Shown here one piece after another: positions 55,893 through 64,000 of a DNA stretch of 64,000 nt. The number at the start of each line of letters is the position of its first letter. Position 1 is the first letter of the stretch. This stretch comes from Owenia fusiformis. Taxonomy: Eukaryota; Annelida; Polychaeta; Sabellida; Oweniidae. The stretch is taken from positions 8,515,555 through 8,579,554 of the forward strand of contig CAIIXF020000002.1 in assembly GCA_903813345.2 (NCBI GenBank), read 5' to 3'. Both the position numbers and the translations under genes were made by a program. The notes below the pieces were generated by a model. It did not search any database. It worked only from the letters and a program-made list of their open reading frames with translations, and had not been told where the DNA came from.

Positions 55893-57808
55893 CAAGGCAT
55901 TAACATGACAAAATGTCACCACCTAAAACAATTTGGTCAATTTAAAGCAAGTTGGAAAATACCTTTTGACCTTAAAAAGAACTTCTGAGAACATGTAGAT
56001 GATTTTGAAAAAAAATTAGTCAATTTGAAGCAAGTTGAAAAAAGACCTTTTTGACCTTGAGAAGGTCATTGAAGGTCAAAGGTCAAATCTAAAGTCAGAT
56101 TTGAACTTCTGAGAACTTGTAAAGTCAAATTTGAACTTCTGAAAAGATGTAGATGATTTTGAAAAAAAAATTTGGTCAATTTGAAGCAAGTTGAAAACAG
56201 ACCTTTTTGACCTTTTTTGACCTTGAGAAGGTCATTAAAGGTCAAATCTAAAGTCAGATTTGAATTTCTGAGAACATGTAGATGATTTTGAAAAAAAAAT
56301 TAGTCAATTTGAAGCAAGTTGAAAAAAGACCTTTTTGACCTTTTTTGACCTTGAGAAGGTCAAATGTCAAATCTAAAGTCAAATCTAAAGTCATATTTAA
56401 ATTTCTGAGAACATGTAGATGATTTTGAAAAAAAAATTTAGTCAATTTGAAGCAAGATGAAAAAATACCTTTTTGACCTTTTTTGACATTGAGAAGGTCA
56501 TTGAAGGTCAAATGTCAAATCTAAATTCAGATTTGAATTTCTGAGAACATGTAGATGATTTTGAAAAAAAAATTTAGTCAATTTGAAGCAAGTTGAAAAA
56601 AGACCTTTTTGACCTTTTTTGACTTTGAGAAGGTCATTGAAGGTCAAATGTCAAATCTTAAGTCAAATCTTAAGTCAGATTTGAATTTCTGAGAACACGT
56701 AGATGATTTTGAAAAAAAAATTAGTCAATTTGAAGCAAGATGAAAAAATACCTTTTTGACCTTTTTTGACATTGAGAAGGTCATTGAAGGTCAAATGTTA
56801 AATCTAAAGTCAGATTTGAATTTCTGAGACATGTAGATGATTCTGAAAAAAAAATTTAGTCAATTTGAAGCAAGTTGAAAAAAGACCTTTTTGACCTTTT
56901 TTGACTAGATGATTTTGAAAAAAAAATTTAGTCAATTTGAAGCAAGTTGAAAAAAGACCTTTTTGACCTTTTTTGACTTTGAGAAGGTCATTGAAGGTCA
57001 AATGTCAAATCTTAAGTCAAATCTAAAGTCAGATTTGAATTTCTGAGAACACGTAGATGATTTTGAAAATTTTTTTTAGTCAATTTAAAGCAAGTTGAAA
57101 ACAGACCTTTTTGACCTTTTTTGACCTTGAGAAGATCAGATTTGAAGGTCAAATGTCAAATCTTAAGTCAGATTTGAATTTCTGAGAACACGTAGATGAT
57201 TTTGAAAAAAAAATTTAGTCAATTTGAAGCAAGTTGAAAACAGACCTTTTTGACCTTTTTTGACCTTGAGAAGGTCATTGAAGGTCAAATGTCAAATCTA
57301 AAGTCAGATTTGAAGGTCAAATGTCAAATCTAAAGTCAGATTTGAATTTCTGAGAACATGTAGATGATTTTGAAAAAAAATTTAGTCAATGTGAAGCAAG
57401 TTGAAAAAAGACCTTTTTGACCTTGAGAAGGTCATTGAAGGTCAAATGTCAAATCTAATAAAGATTTGAAGGTCAAATGTCAAATCTAAAGTCAGATTTG
57501 AATTTCTGAGAACATGTAGATGATTTTGAAAAAAAATTTAGTCAATGTGAAGCAAGTTGAAAAAAGACCTTTTTGACCTTGAGAAGGTCATTGAAGGTCA
57601 AATGTCAAATCTAAAGTCAGATTTGAACTTCTGAGAAGATGTAGATGATTTAGAAAAAAATTGAAGTCAGTCTAAACAGTATTTGTTAAGTTATAGGAAG
57701 TTGTAAGAAATTGTTACAGACGCCGGACGCCGGACGCCAACCACCAACCGCCGTCGCAAAAAAAACGGAGACCATAACAATATGTCACCACTTTTTGGTG
57801 GTGACATA
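55893..57808. mobile_element. GTGACA-family element expanded by an internal satellite
   Basis: The left end 'aggcattaacatgacaaaatgtcaccacct' and the right end 'ttgttacagacgcc...aacaatatgtcaccactttttggtggtgacataaa' match the short copies elsewhere. The 1.7 kb in between is the satellite described next. No coding sequence is seen. Confidence 0.8.
55930..57660. repeat. Satellite of 125-168 bp units rich in AGGTCA half-sites
   Basis: About 12-13 units are marked by GTAGATGATTTTGAAAAAAA at roughly 55994, 56149, 56278, 56414, 56551, 56699, 56832, 57053, 57192, 57360, 57516 and 57641, plus a truncated one near 56905. Units contain AAGGTCATTGAAGGTCAAAT and TGACCTTTTTTGACC. Nine direct repeats of AGGTCA spaced by four bases can be read. 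Confidence 0.95.
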
Positions 57809-59397
57809 AAAATGTAAAAGACATTATGAACCTGTCCTGTAATGTACCGTTAAATAACATTTCCCATCAGTAAAATATCAAAACTTGATTTAGTATATAA
57901 TAGTGTACAATATCAAAATACATTCAAATTTTAATGCTTACATTACATGCATTCTGTTTTACATGAAACGAAGTGAGATTTTATTTTCATGTTATATTTC
58001 ATTTTACTGCAGATACAGGGTGACACAAAAAGCAGCAATGCCAAAGCAAGAGGGGTACTTTTGGGGCCACCCTGTATATAGACTAGTGACAATTTTAGGA
58101 AAAACATATTTGGACTCAGTATCATATATTTAATTCAATTTCTGCATAAAAAACAAAATCAACTCATAATAACTTTAAACTTTATCTTTAACAAATAACT
58201 TATTGCAAATATCCATCAATAGATGTCTCTAGTGTAAAGTACATCACATTTTTGTACAAAAAACTTAACTTTTTATATTTTACATTTTTTGAATATCACT
58301 GGAAGACAATAATATACAAAATCATTAAATTGACAATGAAATCTAAATCTATAAACATGATAAACATAAACATGTTATTTCTGAACAAATAATCTTACGT
58401 TTACATGTGATTTTATATTAACATGTGTGCAACTTTCCTTTAACATGTAATTTTGTTTACATGTAATCTTTTATACTTAATAACACAATTATTTAATTTG
58501 AACCTTTGTTTAATTATAATTCATTCTGCATTGACTCTTCTTCACACATAAAAGGTTTTAACTTTTCCAGATTATACTATAGCCTTATGTGCACCCGGGC
58601 ACCCATCTCTTTACCTTTAGTGTCATGTATTAAAGTTTGTTTTTTAAGTTCACAATTTGAACAAATTCAACAAAATGTCATATTCCTATCTTCCAAGGAA
58701 CAAACATACATAAACTGACTTTAATATGCATTTCAACAGGAACTTTCAATTACCGTATTTATGGAGGGGGGTGTATCTCACTGCTCAAAGTGAGTAGAAA
58801 TATTATAACTCATGTTAACTTTAGTTTAATATTTGCACATTGCTATCTTTTAGTATATATTATATGTTACTGTTATGTACAATAGCCAGTCCCAGCTGGC
58901 ATGATTGTCCAACTACATCACTACTCAAACCATGACTATGTCATGATAGTCATATAGTATATAATCATATAGTCATACATCAAAGCGTGAACTATGTAAG
59001 GAATCGAGAACACAGGCATGACGTTAAAACATTCAATTGTACAAAAATGCTAAAAATTAGTTTTTTCTAAATTTTAAACAGGAATTTAGTGACATGTGAC
59101 AAGATACATCTTATACTTTATTTATTTATTATTTGAATTGTTGCTTAGTAACACAATGGGTAATAAATACACATTTATTTCACTGAACTTCATGGTAACA
59201 TAGGGATTTATCATTTTCAATGTGACATCTTGTTCCTTCTATAAAATACTGCACTACAAAGTCACAAAATGATCGATCCATGTGTTACCAAATGGTTTCT
59301 AAGCAAAACCAATAAGATATACCCATATAGATGGCAGTTCACAAATTGCCACCAGTGGGTTGTCACTGTACAGAAATTAATAACCCCAAAACATGCA
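57809..59397. other. Intergenic, no feature recognised
   Basis: AT-rich sequence without an exon-like block or clear repeat. Confidence 0.45.
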
Positions 59398-59484
59398 GAA
59401 GTACAGAACAGTACAGTAAAGTACAGTACAGTATAGTACACTACACTACACTACACTACAGTGCAGTGCAATTTACAGTACAGT
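59398..59484. repeat. GTACA/ACTAC microsatellite
   Basis: A short-unit run of 'agtacagta' changes into 'cactacacta' and back. Confidence 0.85.
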
Positions 59485-60046
59485 TGCAAAGTGAGGACAA
59501 TAGAAAAGGAGCTTAGCTTTACAGGCCCACTAGCCTTACACTTATTACCATGGCAACATTGAATTGCTAGGATCCAGTTTAGTTACACCTTTGTGACATC
59601 ATCAATACAAAGCTACCATGGTAATAAAGGTGTTTAAGACATCACCTGTGTGTCTATATGACATTTAGAGATCAATAACAGACCCCAGCTATTCTCCCTA
59701 AGCTTGTATTTATTAGTAGAGCCTTGCTATAATACAACCTAAAACAGGATTTTACATATCACAAGTCTATAAAGAAAGCGCATTTTGATTTTTTGAAATC
59801 ACAGAATCAGAGAGAACTGAAAATATAAAGAGCCTTTATAGATACCAATTCTTGGTCAACCATCATCATTCTGGATGCTCTACTTCGAGTCATATTGAAG
59901 AATGAAGAGCTCAAAAATATGGAGATATACTACATATTAATATTTACAATAAGACATCAACATATAAAAGGGACAATCAATTCAAGTATGAGTCAAATTT
60001 AATGTCATAATGACAGTCACACTTTAACAAAAGTCACACTTACATG

Positions 60047-60733
60047 CACCTCTTTTGTCACACTATTGTCGCCTCATATGAAATGATAGTGACACTAATG
60101 CTGCACCATATACACTTACAGTGCCTCATATGTAACACCAATGTTGCCTCATATGTAACACCAATGCTGCCTCATATGTAACACCAATGTTGCCTCATAT
60201 GTAACACCAATGTTGCCTCATTTGTAACACCAATGTTGCCTCATTTGTAACACCAGTTGCCTCATATGTAACACCAATGTTGCCTCATATGTAACACCAA
60301 TGCTGCCTCATATGTAACACCAATGTTGCCTCATATGTAACACCAATGTTGCCTCATTTGTAACACCAATGTTGCCTCATTTGTCACACCAATGTTGCCT
60401 CATATGTTACACCAATGTTGCCTCATATGTCACACCAATGCTGCCTCATATGTAACACCAATGTTGCCTCATATGTAACACCAATGTTGCCTCATTTGTA
60501 ACACCAGTTGCCTCATATGTAACAACAATGTTGCCTCATATGTAACACCAATGTTGCCTCATATGTAACACCAATGTTGCCTCATTTGTAACACCAACGT
60601 TGCCTCATATGTAACACCAATGTTGCCTCATTTGTAACACCAATGTCGCCTCATATGTAACACAATGTTGTTTCATATTATGTAACACCAATGTTGCCTA
60701 ATATGTAACACGATTGTTACATCATTTGTAACG
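60047..60733. repeat. 23-bp minisatellite seeded from the KLF stop region
   Basis: About 28 copies of TTGCCTCATATGTAACACCAATG. Reverse-complemented, the core TTACATATGAGGCAACATT matches the last KLF codons TTA CAT ATG AGG CGA CAT TAG at 60754-60734. Units grow more diverged toward the gene. Confidence 0.93.

Positions 60734-64000
<3,267 letters not shown>

Larger units (their letters stand above)
53811..60733. other. Intergenic between ABAT and KLF genes
   Basis: It holds the ABAT 5' flank, one GGCGGATC-family element, the satellite-filled GTGACA element, a short-unit microsatellite and the KLF 3' flank with its minisatellite (listed separately). No other exon is recognised. The open frames at 53.6-55.0 kb lack coding signatures. 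Confidence 0.55.

Noticed and set aside
60047-60733. CRISPR-like regular repeats
   Set aside because: Units are head to tail at 23 bp with no spacers, in an animal gene context; it is a minisatellite.

Overview
This is animal nuclear DNA. It is AT-rich and repeat-laden, with intron-split genes carrying GT/AG splice sites, and it shows no operons or other prokaryotic signals. The host genes are homeobox, ABAT and KLF genes. Together with a Ngaro-type retrotransposon and many small inverted-repeat elements, they suggest a marine invertebrate, plausibly a non-vertebrate deuterostome such as a hemichordate or echinoderm. The species cannot be fixed from sequence alone.

Layout. 1-3734 is intergenic DNA with palindromic miniature elements. 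3735-12237 is one apparently complete Ngaro-type (DIRS order) retrotransposon on the + strand. It has split direct repeats A1-...-B1-A2-B2, an SGNH-hydrolase ORF, a Gag-like ORF with a CCCH zinc finger, RT-RNase H, and a tyrosine recombinase with all catalytic residues. 12238-17014 is repeat-rich intergenic DNA. 17015-27776 (minus) is a four-exon gene for a divergent HOXL-type homeodomain protein (418 aa as joined) with an unrecognised N-terminal region. 27777-37305 is intergenic, with minisatellites, a tRNA-like SINE head and a foldback element. 37306-53810 (minus) is a complete 13-coding-exon gene for mitochondrial 4-aminobutyrate aminotransferase (ABAT, 507 aa as joined). 53811-60733 is intergenic and includes a 1.9-kb element filled with a satellite rich in nuclear-receptor half-sites. 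60734-64000 (minus) is the 3' part of a Krüppel-like factor gene (six exons in view, 5' end outside the window) with a PIDLS CtBP-type motif and three C2H2 fingers.

The three host genes are unrelated in function: transcription factor, GABA catabolism, transcription factor. All three are transcribed on the minus strand. Exon joins were worked out by hand from splice sites, and every junction keeps phase.

The most striking non-genic pattern is that minisatellites and small tandem duplications repeatedly sit against the 3' edges of exons. In several cases the repeat unit is a copy of the exon end itself: ABAT exon 9 plus its splice donor, homeobox exon 2 plus donor, ABAT exons 7 and 10, and the last zinc-finger codons of the KLF gene. 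The retrotransposon has identical terminal repeats and intact ORFs, so it is probably a young insertion.
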